A stretch of 64,000 bases of DNA from Aureibaculum sp. 2308TA14-22 (GCF_040538665.1 NZ_JBEWXT010000001.1:2010501-2074500), one strand, 5' to 3'; shown: positions 34,181 to 44,712, counted from the first letter of the stretch. The notes: generated by a model from the sequence alone, not told the origin. Numbers and translations: made by a program.

Positions 34181-34924
34181 ATGAAAAAATTAATCTATTT
34201 AATATCAGCCATTATAACTATAAGTACCGTTACTGCCCAATCAGAAACAACAACCGTCAAAAAATTTGACAAAGTAATTGTGAGTCCTCATATCTCAGTA
34301 AATTTTGTTCAAGGAGATACCGAAAGTGTACAAATAGAAACATGTTCAGTTGATAAAAATAAACTGAACATTGAAGTAAATGGTAAAACATTGCGAATCT
34401 ATTTGGAAGGTGCAAAAGAAGTAACTGGAAATGAAAAGTACAATAAAGACGGTAAAAAAAGAAGACGTTCTTTATACAAAGGCACTATTGTAACTGCAAC
34501 AGTAACTTATAAAAATATTGACGAATTGTCTTTGCGTGGTGAAGAAAAGTTTATTTGTGAAAGTCCAATTGTTCAAGACGATTTTCGATTAAAAATTTAT
34601 GGCGAATCTAAAATCACAATCAATAAAGTAGATTTAAAAACATTGCGAACCACTATGTACGGAGAGAGTTATATAGTTATTAAGGAAGGAAATATAGGTC
34701 ATCAAAAATTTACAGGTTATGGCGAAGCAAAAATAAACACGCTCAGTGTAACAAATAAAAGCACAAAAATAACTGCTTATGGTGAAGGTAGTTACAGAGT
34801 AAATGTTTCAAAACATCTCAAAATAACAGCTTATGGCGAGGCAACAATTGCTTATAAAGGAAATCCTGATGTGAATAATGGAATTATTATAGGAGAAGCG
34901 ACAATTCAGAGAATTTCAGAATAA
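34181..34924 (+). CDS. GIN-domain (DUF2807-type) secreted beta-repeat protein
   Basis: The 247-residue protein has a signal peptide (about 1-20, STVTAQ). Its start FDKVIVSPHISVNFVQGD is typical of GIN/DUF2807 'putative auto-transporter adhesin head' domains. The C-terminal half repeats a YGE unit about every 20 residues (IYGES, MYGES, GYGEA, AYGEG, AYGEA), consistent with a beta-helix. It is embedded between permeases 1 and 2, so it is likely a periplasmic or surface partner of the efflux system. A binding or sensing role is inferred, not shown. Confidence 0.82.
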   Translation: MKKLIYLISAIITISTVTAQSETTTVKKFDKVIVSPHISVNFVQGDTESVQIETCSVDKNKLNIEVNGKTLRIYLEGAKEVTGNEKYNKDGKKRRRSLYKGTIVTATVTYKNIDELSLRGEEKFICESPIVQDDFRLKIYGESKITINKVDLKTLRTTMYGESYIVIKEGNIGHQKFTGYGEAKINTLSVTNKSTKITAYGEGSYRVNVSKHLKITAYGEATIAYKGNPDVNNGIIIGEATIQRISE

Positions 34925-34935
34925 AAAATAAAAAT

Positions 34936-37326
34936 ATGTTCAAAAACTATCTAAAAATTGCTTGGCGGAATTTGAAAACCAATCGTATGTTTTCAATCAT
35001 TAATATTTTAGGGCTAGCAATTGGCTTAGCAATTACTATTTTACTTTTCCTTTCTATTACTTATGAACGTAGTTATAATTCGATGTACAAAAACAAAGAA
35101 AATATATACCGCGTATTAGTAAATACTGGTGAAAGTTATGATAGCAAAATCTACTGTACGGCCCCTGCCGCATTAGCACCAGCGATAAAAAATGATATGC
35201 CCGAGGTTAAATATGCTGCCAGGATTTTAAAACATGGTTTTGGAGAAACTGCCTTTGTTAAAGTAAATAACACTAATTTTTTAGAAAAAGAATTGTATTG
35301 GTGCGACCCTGAGCTTTTTGAAATTTTTAATATTGAATTTTTAAAAGGAAATAAAGCTTCTGCTATTAATAGACCGAATACAGTCACAATTTCTGAAAGT
35401 ACTGCAAAAAAATATTTTGGAGATTCAAATCCAATGGGAAAGACCATACTCATTGATAATGAAAAACAACTAGAAGTAACAGGAGTTTTTAAAGACTTTC
35501 CAGAAAACAGTACGCTTCATTGCAATGCCGTAGCTTCATTTAGTTCAACATTTGCCGCCAAAAATCCAAGTTGGGGTAATTCTAGTTTTGAGACTTACTT
35601 ACAACTAGATGAAAATGTATTACCATCAAATACTGAAAGTCAACTACAATCATTATTAGATAAAAATGTTGATAAAGAAGGGCAATGGTTTACTTTTTCG
35701 CTACAGCCGTTAGAAAAAGTACATTTATATTCTACTGATTACTCAAATTCATATAGTAAAAGAGTTGGAGATATTGATGAAATAAACAATCTCTCTTTTT
35801 TAGCTATGCTAATATTACTTATTGCCTGTGTTAACTACATGAATTTGATGACAGCTAAGTCTGAAAAAAGGTCTAAAGATGTTGGTATCAATAAAACCTT
35901 GGGAGCATCATTTAAAAGTTTAATAATACGTTTTTATTCAGAAACGGGATTGATAACTTTGATAGCTCTGATAATAGGTCTTTTTATTTCCGCCTTGGCT
36001 ATTCCGCTTTTTAATAATTTAACTGAACAAAATTTAAGCGTTACGCTATTGTTTACGCCTCAAATCTTAATTGGGTTATTACTGTTTTGGACGTTGACTA
36101 CACTTATAGCGGGTTCATATCCTGCATTCTATTTGTCAAGTTCTTCACCTAAAGCCGCTTTAACATCGGCAAATAAAAATGGTAAGGGTGTAGTCAATAT
36201 TAGAAAAGGTTTGGTGGTTTTACAATTTGCAGCATCCGTAATTCTAATTGTAGGGGTAATCGTTATTTATAAGCAATTGCAATTTATGCAAAATCAAAAA
36301 TTAGGTTTTAATTCTGAAAATGTAGTCGCTATTTCTACTACTGCAGTTCAAGAGAATAATAAAAAAGATGCTTTGGTCCAAGAGTTTAAATCATTAAGTA
36401 TGGTTTCAGATGTAGCAATGGCTCAAGGTTTTCCGGGTGTTACGGTAAGTGGTCGCATGCTGTTCAAAAATGAAAACGATGAAAATGGTTTTCAAATCCG
36501 AACGAACCGTGCAGATTCAGAAATTATTAATCTGTTAAAGTTAAAATTACTAGCTGGAAAAACCTTGCCCTTGGTAAAACAAGAAGGTGATACGTTAACA
36601 GAAGTTATACTTAATAAAACGGCTTTAGATTATTTAGGATATACTCCCGAAGAATCGATTGGTAAAAAAGTATTAATAGGAGGTTTTAGAGGCAATGCAT
36701 ATATTACGGGTATTGTAGATGATTTTAACTTCGAATCACTTCACCAACCCATAGGAGCTTATGCTTTTCATAATAGACGAACTGAATCCAAAAATTTTGC
36801 ATTGGTACGCTTTAAAAGTAATTCCTTAACTGGTACGATGGATCAGTTAGGGTCTGTTTTCAGTAAAGTAATACCAGACTCGGCTTTTGAATATCTCTTT
36901 TTAGATAAAAATATAGAACAATTATATGCTCAAGAACGTAAAACTGCAATGTTAGGCTTTATCTTTAGCATTTTGGCCATTTTTGTAGCCTGCTTAGGGC
37001 TTTTTGGTCTAGCTGCTTTTACCGCTGAACAGCGAAAAAAGGAAATTGGTATTCGAAAAGTACTAGGAGCAACTATCATAGGAATAACCCAAATGCTATC
37101 TATGGACTTTTTAAAGCTTGTTATGGTAGCACTTATCATTGCATTTCCAATTGCCTTTTGGCTTATGAGTGGTTGGCTACAGGGTTTTGCATACAGAATA
37201 CATATAAGCTGGTACATTTTTGCCTTATCAGGAGTTTTAGCCATAGCCATCGCATTAGTTACAGTAAGTTTTCAGGCAGTAAAAGCTGCTTTATCCAATC
37301 CAGTAAAAAGTTTAAGAACCGAATAA
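34936..37326 (+). CDS. FtsX/MacB-type ABC permease 2 of 6
   Basis: This 796-residue paralogue starts 11 bases after the GIN-domain gene. The N-terminus MFKNYLKIAWRNLKTNRMFS and the C-terminus NPVKSLRTE match permease 1. The coupling segment after TM2 reads VGINKTLGASFK, with Asn in place of the Arg found in most relatives. The second coupling segment is KEIGIRKVLGATIIG. Both periplasmic domains are complete. Confidence 0.9.
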   Translation: MFKNYLKIAWRNLKTNRMFSIINILGLAIGLAITILLFLSITYERSYNSMYKNKENIYRVLVNTGESYDSKIYCTAPAALAPAIKNDMPEVKYAARILKHGFGETAFVKVNNTNFLEKELYWCDPELFEIFNIEFLKGNKASAINRPNTVTISESTAKKYFGDSNPMGKTILIDNEKQLEVTGVFKDFPENSTLHCNAVASFSSTFAAKNPSWGNSSFETYLQLDENVLPSNTESQLQSLLDKNVDKEGQWFTFSLQPLEKVHLYSTDYSNSYSKRVGDIDEINNLSFLAMLILLIACVNYMNLMTAKSEKRSKDVGINKTLGASFKSLIIRFYSETGLITLIALIIGLFISALAIPLFNNLTEQNLSVTLLFTPQILIGLLLFWTLTTLIAGSYPAFYLSSSSPKAALTSANKNGKGVVNIRKGLVVLQFAASVILIVGVIVIYKQLQFMQNQKLGFNSENVVAISTTAVQENNKKDALVQEFKSLSMVSDVAMAQGFPGVTVSGRMLFKNENDENGFQIRTNRADSEIINLLKLKLLAGKTLPLVKQEGDTLTEVILNKTALDYLGYTPEESIGKKVLIGGFRGNAYITGIVDDFNFESLHQPIGAYAFHNRRTESKNFALVRFKSNSLTGTMDQLGSVFSKVIPDSAFEYLFLDKNIEQLYAQERKTAMLGFIFSILAIFVACLGLFGLAAFTAEQRKKEIGIRKVLGATIIGITQMLSMDFLKLVMVALIIAFPIAFWLMSGWLQGFAYRIHISWYIFALSGVLAIAIALVTVSFQAVKAALSNPVKSLRTE

Positions 37327-37419
37327 GGGCTGAACTATAAAAAAGGTCGTAGATTTTTTTAGTGAAAGAGCCAGCTGGTGAGAGGCGATTTTATGAAATA
37401 TTTAAAAATATAAACAATC

Positions 37420-39819
37420 ATGTATAAAAATTATCTAAAAATAGCGTGGCGAAATTTGGCCAAAAACAAAGGGTATTCAGCCATTAACATTGGCGGACTG
37501 GCTTTGGGTATGGCCGTAACGTTAATCATTGGGTTTTGGGTCCAAAGTGAACTTTCGCACAACAACTATTTTAAAAACAAAGGCAAAATAGCTCAGGTTT
37601 ATCAATCTCAAACTTTTAATAATAACATAGGCACAGGACCTGCCATTCCCAGACCGTTGGAAAAAGCATTACGAGATGAATATGGAAACAACTTTAAGCA
37701 TTTAATAATGTCGTCATGGACAAATAAAATTTACCTAAAGTATGGAGAAACCAGTCTTTATAGATCTGGAAATTATATGCAAAGAGGAGCTCCAGACATG
37801 CTAAATCTGGAAATTATCAAAGGAGAAAAAGACGGTCTAAGAGAACTGAACTCCATCATGCTTTCGGAATCGGTCGCTAACGCTCTTTTTGGAAAAGAAG
37901 ACCCAATAGGTAAGGTAGTAAAGGTTAGGAATCAGGACGATTTAATGGTAACTACTGTTTATAAAGACCTTCCTCTAAACACCTCATTTAACGATACCTA
38001 CTATATTATTCCGTGGGAGCAGTATGTAGCTTCAAGAGAATGGGTAAAAAATTCAGAAGACCAGTGGGGCAACAATTCTTTTCAGCTATTTGTACAAGTG
38101 GCAGATAATACTGACATGGACAAAGTATCTACAACTATTAAAGATGTAAAAAAGAAGTTAAATGAAGATACTGCAGAATATAATCCACAATTGTTTTTGT
38201 TCCCAATGAAAGATTGGTATTTAAGGGGCAGTTTTAAGAACGGTAAACAAGTAGGAGGACGCATAAAATATGTTTGGCTGTTCAGCATAATAGGTGCTTT
38301 TGTGCTGCTTTTGGCCTGTATCAACTTTATGAACCTTAGTACGGCCAGATCCGAAAAGAGGTCGAAGGAAGTGGGTATCCGAAAATCGATCGGCTCCCAA
38401 AGAAGTCAGTTGATCAATCAATTTTTGAGCGAATCTTTCTTGGTGGTCGTATTCGCCTTTTTTGTTGCGGTCATTTTTGTTTTATTGTCTTTGGACGGAT
38501 TTAACAATTTGGCACAAAAAGAAATTGTATTCCCTTGGCTCAACCCTCTTTTTTGGTTCATTTCGTTACTTTTTATTTTAGTTACCGCTTTGCTGGCAGG
38601 TAGTTATCCCGCACTTTACCTTTCCTCTTTTAGACCTGTTGATGTATTAAAAGGTACGTTTAAATCCGGTAAATATGCAGGTCTACCAAGAAAAATTTTA
38701 GTGGTACTTCAATTTACGGTTTCGGTCGCTTTTATCATAGGAACCGTCATTGTGATGCAACAGATCAATCATGCCAAAAACCGTCCGGTTGGTTATAGCA
38801 AAGAAGGATTAATTCAGATACCCACCTATAGCCAAGACTTTGAAGGGAAATATGATTTAATGCGAAGTGAATTTTTAAACTCTGGTGCTGTAACGGAAAT
38901 GTCGGCATCCAGTAGTCCGACCACCCAAATATGGTCCAACAGAAGTGGTTTTACATGGGAAGGAAAGCCTGAAGGTTTTCAAGAAGACTTAGCATTTACA
39001 ACGGTTTCATACGATTATGGTAAAACATTGAACTGGAAAATTATCGAGGGTAGGGATTTTTCAAGGGAATTTGCTACAGACTCCAACGCCGTAATACTCA
39101 ACAAAACCGCTGTAAAATATATGGGACTTAAAAATCCCGTTGGAAAGTTTATAAAAGATGCGAACGAAGAAGATCCCGAAACACCGCTGAAAATTATTGG
39201 GATAATAGACGATATGATTACACAATCGCCCTACGAACCCATAAAACAAGGGATGTATGTTTTCGATAAATGGAATGGCGGAAGCTTTTATAACTTAAGG
39301 TTAAACCCTGAGCAAAGCAATAGTAAAAACTTAGCTACAGTAGAAAACGTTTTTACAACACATTTTCCAGACATTCCTTTTCAATATGATTTTATAGACC
39401 AGGAATATGGCAAAAAATTTGCCTCGGAAGAGCGTATTGGAACGTTATCGGGCATTTTTACAGCCTTGGCTATTTTAATCAGTTGCCTTGGACTTTTCGG
39501 ATTGACTTCATTTGTAGCCGAGCAACGCACCAAAGAAATAGGTGTAAGAAAAGTGTTGGGAGCTACCATATTCAATGTTTGGAATATGTTGTCAAAAGAC
39601 TTTTTAAAACTGGTTATCATTTCCTGTTTTATAGCTATTCCCATAGCTTATTACATAATGAACGGATGGCTACAAAACTATCCGTATCGTGTCATTTTAG
39701 AATGGTGGATTTTTGCACTTGCTGTCATTGGAGCATTAGCCGTTACCATATTGACCGTAAGCTTTCAAGCCATAAAAGCGGCTAAAGCAAATCCGGTAAA
39801 GAGTCTTAGAACAGAATAA
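37420..39819 (+). CDS. FtsX/MacB-type ABC permease 3 of 6
   Basis: The 799-residue paralogue has the full eight-TM plan, with VGIRKSIGSQRSQL and KEIGVRKVLGATIFN coupling segments and the NPVKSLRTE end. Its base composition is unlike that of its neighbours: in 38341-38400, 32 of 60 bases are G or C, against 16 of 60 in 40921-40980 of permease 4. This suggests a different origin or recombination of part of the gene. A 93-base spacer precedes it. Confidence 0.9.
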   Translation: MYKNYLKIAWRNLAKNKGYSAINIGGLALGMAVTLIIGFWVQSELSHNNYFKNKGKIAQVYQSQTFNNNIGTGPAIPRPLEKALRDEYGNNFKHLIMSSWTNKIYLKYGETSLYRSGNYMQRGAPDMLNLEIIKGEKDGLRELNSIMLSESVANALFGKEDPIGKVVKVRNQDDLMVTTVYKDLPLNTSFNDTYYIIPWEQYVASREWVKNSEDQWGNNSFQLFVQVADNTDMDKVSTTIKDVKKKLNEDTAEYNPQLFLFPMKDWYLRGSFKNGKQVGGRIKYVWLFSIIGAFVLLLACINFMNLSTARSEKRSKEVGIRKSIGSQRSQLINQFLSESFLVVVFAFFVAVIFVLLSLDGFNNLAQKEIVFPWLNPLFWFISLLFILVTALLAGSYPALYLSSFRPVDVLKGTFKSGKYAGLPRKILVVLQFTVSVAFIIGTVIVMQQINHAKNRPVGYSKEGLIQIPTYSQDFEGKYDLMRSEFLNSGAVTEMSASSSPTTQIWSNRSGFTWEGKPEGFQEDLAFTTVSYDYGKTLNWKIIEGRDFSREFATDSNAVILNKTAVKYMGLKNPVGKFIKDANEEDPETPLKIIGIIDDMITQSPYEPIKQGMYVFDKWNGGSFYNLRLNPEQSNSKNLATVENVFTTHFPDIPFQYDFIDQEYGKKFASEERIGTLSGIFTALAILISCLGLFGLTSFVAEQRTKEIGVRKVLGATIFNVWNMLSKDFLKLVIISCFIAIPIAYYIMNGWLQNYPYRVILEWWIFALAVIGALAVTILTVSFQAIKAAKANPVKSLRTE

Positions 39820-39823
39820 AACG

Positions 39824-39930
39824 AAGACCTGCAAAGTGTTGTCGCGAAAGCGACCTCCTTGTTGGTCTAAAATGAGAAGTCAAAATTAAATCTTAAACCA
39901 ACAAGATTAAAACAAGGCCTTGCAGGTTTT
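39824..39930. repeat. Structured spacer able to fold as a three-way junction
   Basis: An outer stem pairs 39824-39834 with 39920-39930 (11 bp, one G-T). Inside it are a perfect hairpin GTCGC-GAAA-GCGAC (39841-39854) with a GNRA-type loop and a second perfect 9-bp stem CTTGTTGGT (39858-39866) with ACCAACAAG (39897-39905). The unit fills nearly all of the gap between permeases 3 and 4. It may be a dispersed repeat element with conserved structure, or an mRNA processing or attenuation element. Confidence 0.55.
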
Positions 39931-39945
39931 ACAAAACAATAAATC

Positions 39946-42366
39946 ATGTACAAATTATATTTTAAAATTGCCCTTAGATATTTATTTAAGAATAAGCTGT
40001 ATTCCTTTATCAATATTGCAGGTTTAGCAATTGGCATTACATCATTTATGCTGATTATGTTGTATGTAAGCTATGAAAAGAGCTATGATACATTTGAAGG
40101 TTCTGAAAATGTTTATCGTGTATTTATGGATGCTAAAGAAGGAGATACTTTTGAACCCGCAGATGCCCAAACTGCAAACCTTATCGGCCCAACGCTAAAG
40201 AGAGAATTCCCTGAAGTAAAAGAGCAAGTTAGGTTGTATCGTTTAGAAAAGACCACTTTTAAAATCAATGAAAAAATATTTGAATCCAAGAAAGGCTCAT
40301 TGGCGGACGCTACTTATTTCAAAATCTTTAACTACCCTCTATTAAAGGGGTCAAAAGAAACTGCTTTAAAAGCACCTAATACCATTGTGCTAACTGAAAG
40401 TTTTTCAAAAAAAATATTTGGCAATGAAGATCCGATGGATAAAACCATATCGGCATTTTATAATGGTGAAGAAGCCATATTAACGGTTACTGGAATTTTA
40501 AAAGAAATACCCGATAATACTCATATGAAAACCAATTTTCTAATCTCAATGGAGACATTTGACAATTGGTTTGCCTCCGAAGAGCAGGTAGCATTAAACT
40601 GGGGACATTGCAATTTTTACACTTACTTAAATGTAGATGAAAATGCGAACTACGGCTTGTTGAAAAATAAAGTAATTGCTTCTGATTTTGAAGATGACCC
40701 TGATGAAAGATATAATATAGAGCGGTTAGAAAGCATTCACTTACATTCTAACAAACCTTATGAAGCAGAAGCTGGAGGTAGTTTAAGCAGGGTTAAATTT
40801 TTGACAGCAATTGCATTTATAATTCTAGTCCTTTCATGGCTTAACTATGTTAACCTTTCTACATCAAAGTCTTTAGAAAGAGCAAAAGAAGTAGGCATCC
40901 GAAAAGTAGCAGGAGCTCAAAAGGTTCAGTTAATTTTACAGTCGCTATCAGAATCTATTGTATTAAATTTTATAGCCATAGTGATAGCAGTGGTCTTAAC
41001 GATTTTTATGCTTTCTGTCTACAATAATATTACTGGCAGTCAATTGATGTTACAGACTTCCGTCATGGCACAGCTTTTACCAATTATCGGAATTCTTGTA
41101 TTGGGTGTGGTGCTGGCAGGTTTGTATCCTGCTCTGTTGCTCAGTGGTTACTCTCCTTCCAAGGCATTGAAAGGAAAAGTGAGAACTTCGGCAAGCGGAC
41201 TAAATATTCGTAAAGGATTAATCATTCTACAATTTATGGCAACAATCATTTTATTGATTGGAACCATTGTAGTGACAAAACAGATTAATTTTTTACAAAA
41301 ACAACCTATTGGGGCAAATTTGAATGAAACGATTAGTTTCAATGGCGAATTTCTTTCTCAATTATCGGACTCACTAGTTAGAGATAAATACAAAACGCTT
41401 GAAAATGAAGTAAAAAAGTTCCCTTTTGTAACTGCTGTTGCAAGAACCCAAACCTACCCAGGTGGTGGTTTTGACGAATTAAATTCGTTTGTAGGGCTTA
41501 CCTATCCAAATGGAACCGAAGATAGCCGGAAGGTCTATTATAGCTACACCACACAACCTGATTATTTTGATTTACTAGGAATTAAGTTTCTTGGCGGAAG
41601 CACATTTATTCCTAATGCAAAGGGTCAAAGTAGAACTATAATTATAAATGAAGCTGCCATGCGTGAAATGGAAATTACCAACCCAAATGACGCCATTGGT
41701 AAGATTGCAAAATTTTTCGGAATAGATTGGACTATATCAGGTGTTGTTGAAAATTATCATCATTTTGGGTTAAAAAGTTCCGTATTGCCAATAATTATGA
41801 TACATCATAATAGCAGTAACAACCTCTTGGTGAAATTTAACAATAAGGTGTCTTCCAATTTAGGTTATACGGCTGTTATAACTGATATAGAGAATAAATG
41901 GAAACAAGTCTTTCCACAAAGTACCTTTAACTATACTTTTTTGGATAAGAAATTTGAAGCACAATATAACGAAGATGAAAAATTTAGTTCCGCATTTCAA
42001 ATTTTTACCATATTAGCCATACTTATTGCCTCAATGGGACTTTTTGGACTGACTTCTTATACGTGTATTCAACGTAAAAAGGAAATAGGTATCCGTAAAG
42101 TAAATGGTGCTACTATTGGTCAAATTCTAAAACTATTAAATCAGGACTTTGTAAAATGGGTCGGGTTGGCATTTATTATGGCTATTCCTATTTCATGGTA
42201 TGCTATGAGCAAATGGTTGGAAAGTTTTGCGTATAAAACAACCATAAGTTGGTGGATTTTTGCATTAGCGGGTATTGCAGCGTTGGTTATTGCCTTAATA
42301 ACAGTAAGTTGGCAAAGTTTTAGAGCGGCTGTTGCAAACCCAGTAGAGGCTCTGAAGGATGAATAA
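39946..42366 (+). CDS. FtsX/MacB-type ABC permease 4 of 6
   Basis: The 806-residue paralogue begins MYKLYFKIALRYLFKNK, has VGIRKVAGAQKVQL after TM2 and KEIGIRKVNGATIGQ in the second half, and ends NPVEALKDE. The VNGA motif and the EALKDE terminus are shared with permease 5 but not with 1-3 (VLGA, KSLRTE), so permeases 4 and 5 form a separate subgroup. The structured repeat at 39824-39930 precedes it. Confidence 0.9.
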   Translation: MYKLYFKIALRYLFKNKLYSFINIAGLAIGITSFMLIMLYVSYEKSYDTFEGSENVYRVFMDAKEGDTFEPADAQTANLIGPTLKREFPEVKEQVRLYRLEKTTFKINEKIFESKKGSLADATYFKIFNYPLLKGSKETALKAPNTIVLTESFSKKIFGNEDPMDKTISAFYNGEEAILTVTGILKEIPDNTHMKTNFLISMETFDNWFASEEQVALNWGHCNFYTYLNVDENANYGLLKNKVIASDFEDDPDERYNIERLESIHLHSNKPYEAEAGGSLSRVKFLTAIAFIILVLSWLNYVNLSTSKSLERAKEVGIRKVAGAQKVQLILQSLSESIVLNFIAIVIAVVLTIFMLSVYNNITGSQLMLQTSVMAQLLPIIGILVLGVVLAGLYPALLLSGYSPSKALKGKVRTSASGLNIRKGLIILQFMATIILLIGTIVVTKQINFLQKQPIGANLNETISFNGEFLSQLSDSLVRDKYKTLENEVKKFPFVTAVARTQTYPGGGFDELNSFVGLTYPNGTEDSRKVYYSYTTQPDYFDLLGIKFLGGSTFIPNAKGQSRTIIINEAAMREMEITNPNDAIGKIAKFFGIDWTISGVVENYHHFGLKSSVLPIIMIHHNSSNNLLVKFNNKVSSNLGYTAVITDIENKWKQVFPQSTFNYTFLDKKFEAQYNEDEKFSSAFQIFTILAILIASMGLFGLTSYTCIQRKKEIGIRKVNGATIGQILKLLNQDFVKWVGLAFIMAIPISWYAMSKWLESFAYKTTISWWIFALAGIAALVIALITVSWQSFRAAVANPVEALKDE

Positions 42367-42390
42367 CAACTTAAATTAAACTTTATAATA

Positions 42391-44712
42391 ATGAGAATAA
42401 AATTAATTTTCAGGAACATATGGAATCAACGTCCTTATAGTTTACTCAATTTATTTGGATTAAGTCTTGGCTTAAGTATATCGTTTATTGCATTGTTATA
42501 TGTATTGGAAGAAACGGGGTATGATAGTTTTAATAGCAAACAAGAACAGATAGTTAGGGTCTTAGAAAAAGATATGGGCACTAATAATGTTGGGGAAATT
42601 TTAAATATTAAAAAAACAATCCTCTTTAAAGAAAATATTCCTGAAATAGAAGAAGTAATAAATTTCAGTACAGCATATGGAAATATAAAGGAAAGTACCA
42701 TAGAAGGGGGATATTATGCTCAAACTGATATTGTAAAAGTTCTTGATTTTAACCTCTTAGAAGGGAGTTTTGATGATTTTGTTCAAAATCCTGACAAGTT
42801 GATTATTTCCGAAAAATTCGCCTTAAAACATTTAAAAAGTATTCATGTAGCTGGTCAATCCATAATACTAAATGAAGGTACGGAACAGGAAAAGAGTTAT
42901 GTGATTGCTGCAGTATACAAGAACTTTCCAAAAAAGTCATCATTAAAACCGAACATGATTATCCCAATTGAGAATTATTGGGGTTATAAGAAACAAGTAG
43001 AAGATTTTTCAGTTGCTCGTTTTTCTTGCCTTTTTCTACTAACGAAAGATACTGACCCCATTCTTATATCTGAAAAAATGAAAGCGGTATCCAATGATAA
43101 TTTTCCCAATGATGATATTGATTTCTTACTACAACCTTTAACAGAAATTCATCTCCATTCTTCTGATTACAACGAAAGTTTAAGTGATTCAGGATCAATT
43201 AACAAAGTGATTATTTACGCATCTATTGGCGGCTTAATATTGCTCATATCTTTAGCCAATTTTTTATTACTCAACACGGTTATTACCGAACGTAGATTAA
43301 AGGAAATTGCTATTAGAAAAACTAATGGTTTTGGAAAAATAGGTGTAATGAAAATGTTTATTGGTGAAGGGTTAATTCATAGTTTAATTGCCTCTTCTCT
43401 GGCATTGTCATTCATGACAGTAATACTGCCTTGGTTTAATGAATTCACTCAGAGCAATTTATCAACCAGCTTTTATACTAATCTTAGATTTATAAGTTTT
43501 TCAGCAATACTTTTAGGAGCAACTGGGATTGGATCTGGACTCTATTTTTCAAATTATATTAATAAATTTCAAGTCATTCATGTTTTACAAAATGGTAGAG
43601 TTAAGAAAAGTAACAACTTCTTTTTAAAAAATAACGCAGTTTTCATTCAAACAGCGGGTGTTGTGTTCTTGTTGTTTTTCTCAATAAGCATTTATCAACA
43701 AATTCAGTTTATGTTGAACTCTGATAAGGGTTATAAGGAAGATAACTTAATCTTACTTCCTTCAATGCGAATTGACATTACTGTATTAAAAGACCAAGTG
43801 TCTCAATCAAGTTTTATTGAAAAAGTGACTATGGGTACTATTTTACCATTAGCTGGAGGTAATGCATGGACAGATGTAAATCTAGTGTCTAATAAATCTA
43901 CTAAAGTTACAATGGAAATGATTTACGGAGATGAAGATTATATTCCAACCTATAAAATTCCTTTAGTTTCAGGCAGAAATTTTTTTGAATTACAGCCGCA
44001 AGCTAAAAAAAGAGGAATTATCATTAATCAAACAGCAGTTAAACAATTAAGATTAAAAGATCCTATTGGAGTAGAAACTAATTTAGGGACTATTATTGGA
44101 GTTATGAATGATTTTAAATTTGAATCGTTCAAAAAACCTATAAGGCCTTTAGCACTTACATATTCAAAAACAAATGGAGCTAGTTACATTGTACGCTACG
44201 TTAATGGACATCGTGATGATGCTTTAGATTTAATAGTAAAAACCGTGGGTGAACATCCTGTCGGTCCAGATTATATTGAAAATTATGCCAATACTGTTCA
44301 AGATAAATTATATGGTGATGATTTAAGGTTAAGTAAATCTATTTTTGCACTAACTATCATGGCTATTTTGATAGCCTTAATCGGTATCTTAGGTATGGTT
44401 ATGAACAAAACGGCTAGAATGACAAAGGAGATTGGGATCCGTAAGGTAAATGGTGCAAAATCTGAGCAAATCGTTTGGATGCTAAATAAATCATTTATGA
44501 AATGGATTGTTTTAGCATTTATATTAGCGAGTCCCATGGCCTATTATGTTGTAAGTGTTTGGTTGCAAAATTTTGCATATCAAGTTTCTTTTTCAGTATG
44601 GATATTCTTTCTTTTACTAATTATGGTAGTTGGTATTACATCAGCTGTTGTGAGTTTGCAAAGTTTTAGAGTAGCTATGGCTAATCCAGTGGAGGCGTTG
44701 AAAGATGAGTAA
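42391..44712 (+). CDS. FtsX/MacB-type ABC permease 5 of 6, divergent
   Basis: At 773 residues this is the shortest and most divergent member. The first coupling segment reads IAIRKTNGFGKIGV and the last is KEIGIRKVNGAKSEQ; it ends NPVEALKDE like permease 4. The first TM segment follows a short RIKLIFRNIWNQRPYS start. Membrane plan and periplasmic domains are preserved, so it should be functional. Gap to permease 4 is 24 bases. Confidence 0.88.
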   Translation: MRIKLIFRNIWNQRPYSLLNLFGLSLGLSISFIALLYVLEETGYDSFNSKQEQIVRVLEKDMGTNNVGEILNIKKTILFKENIPEIEEVINFSTAYGNIKESTIEGGYYAQTDIVKVLDFNLLEGSFDDFVQNPDKLIISEKFALKHLKSIHVAGQSIILNEGTEQEKSYVIAAVYKNFPKKSSLKPNMIIPIENYWGYKKQVEDFSVARFSCLFLLTKDTDPILISEKMKAVSNDNFPNDDIDFLLQPLTEIHLHSSDYNESLSDSGSINKVIIYASIGGLILLISLANFLLLNTVITERRLKEIAIRKTNGFGKIGVMKMFIGEGLIHSLIASSLALSFMTVILPWFNEFTQSNLSTSFYTNLRFISFSAILLGATGIGSGLYFSNYINKFQVIHVLQNGRVKKSNNFFLKNNAVFIQTAGVVFLLFFSISIYQQIQFMLNSDKGYKEDNLILLPSMRIDITVLKDQVSQSSFIEKVTMGTILPLAGGNAWTDVNLVSNKSTKVTMEMIYGDEDYIPTYKIPLVSGRNFFELQPQAKKRGIIINQTAVKQLRLKDPIGVETNLGTIIGVMNDFKFESFKKPIRPLALTYSKTNGASYIVRYVNGHRDDALDLIVKTVGEHPVGPDYIENYANTVQDKLYGDDLRLSKSIFALTIMAILIALIGILGMVMNKTARMTKEIGIRKVNGAKSEQIVWMLNKSFMKWIVLAFILASPMAYYVVSVWLQNFAYQVSFSVWIFFLLLIMVVGITSAVVSLQSFRVAMANPVEALKDE

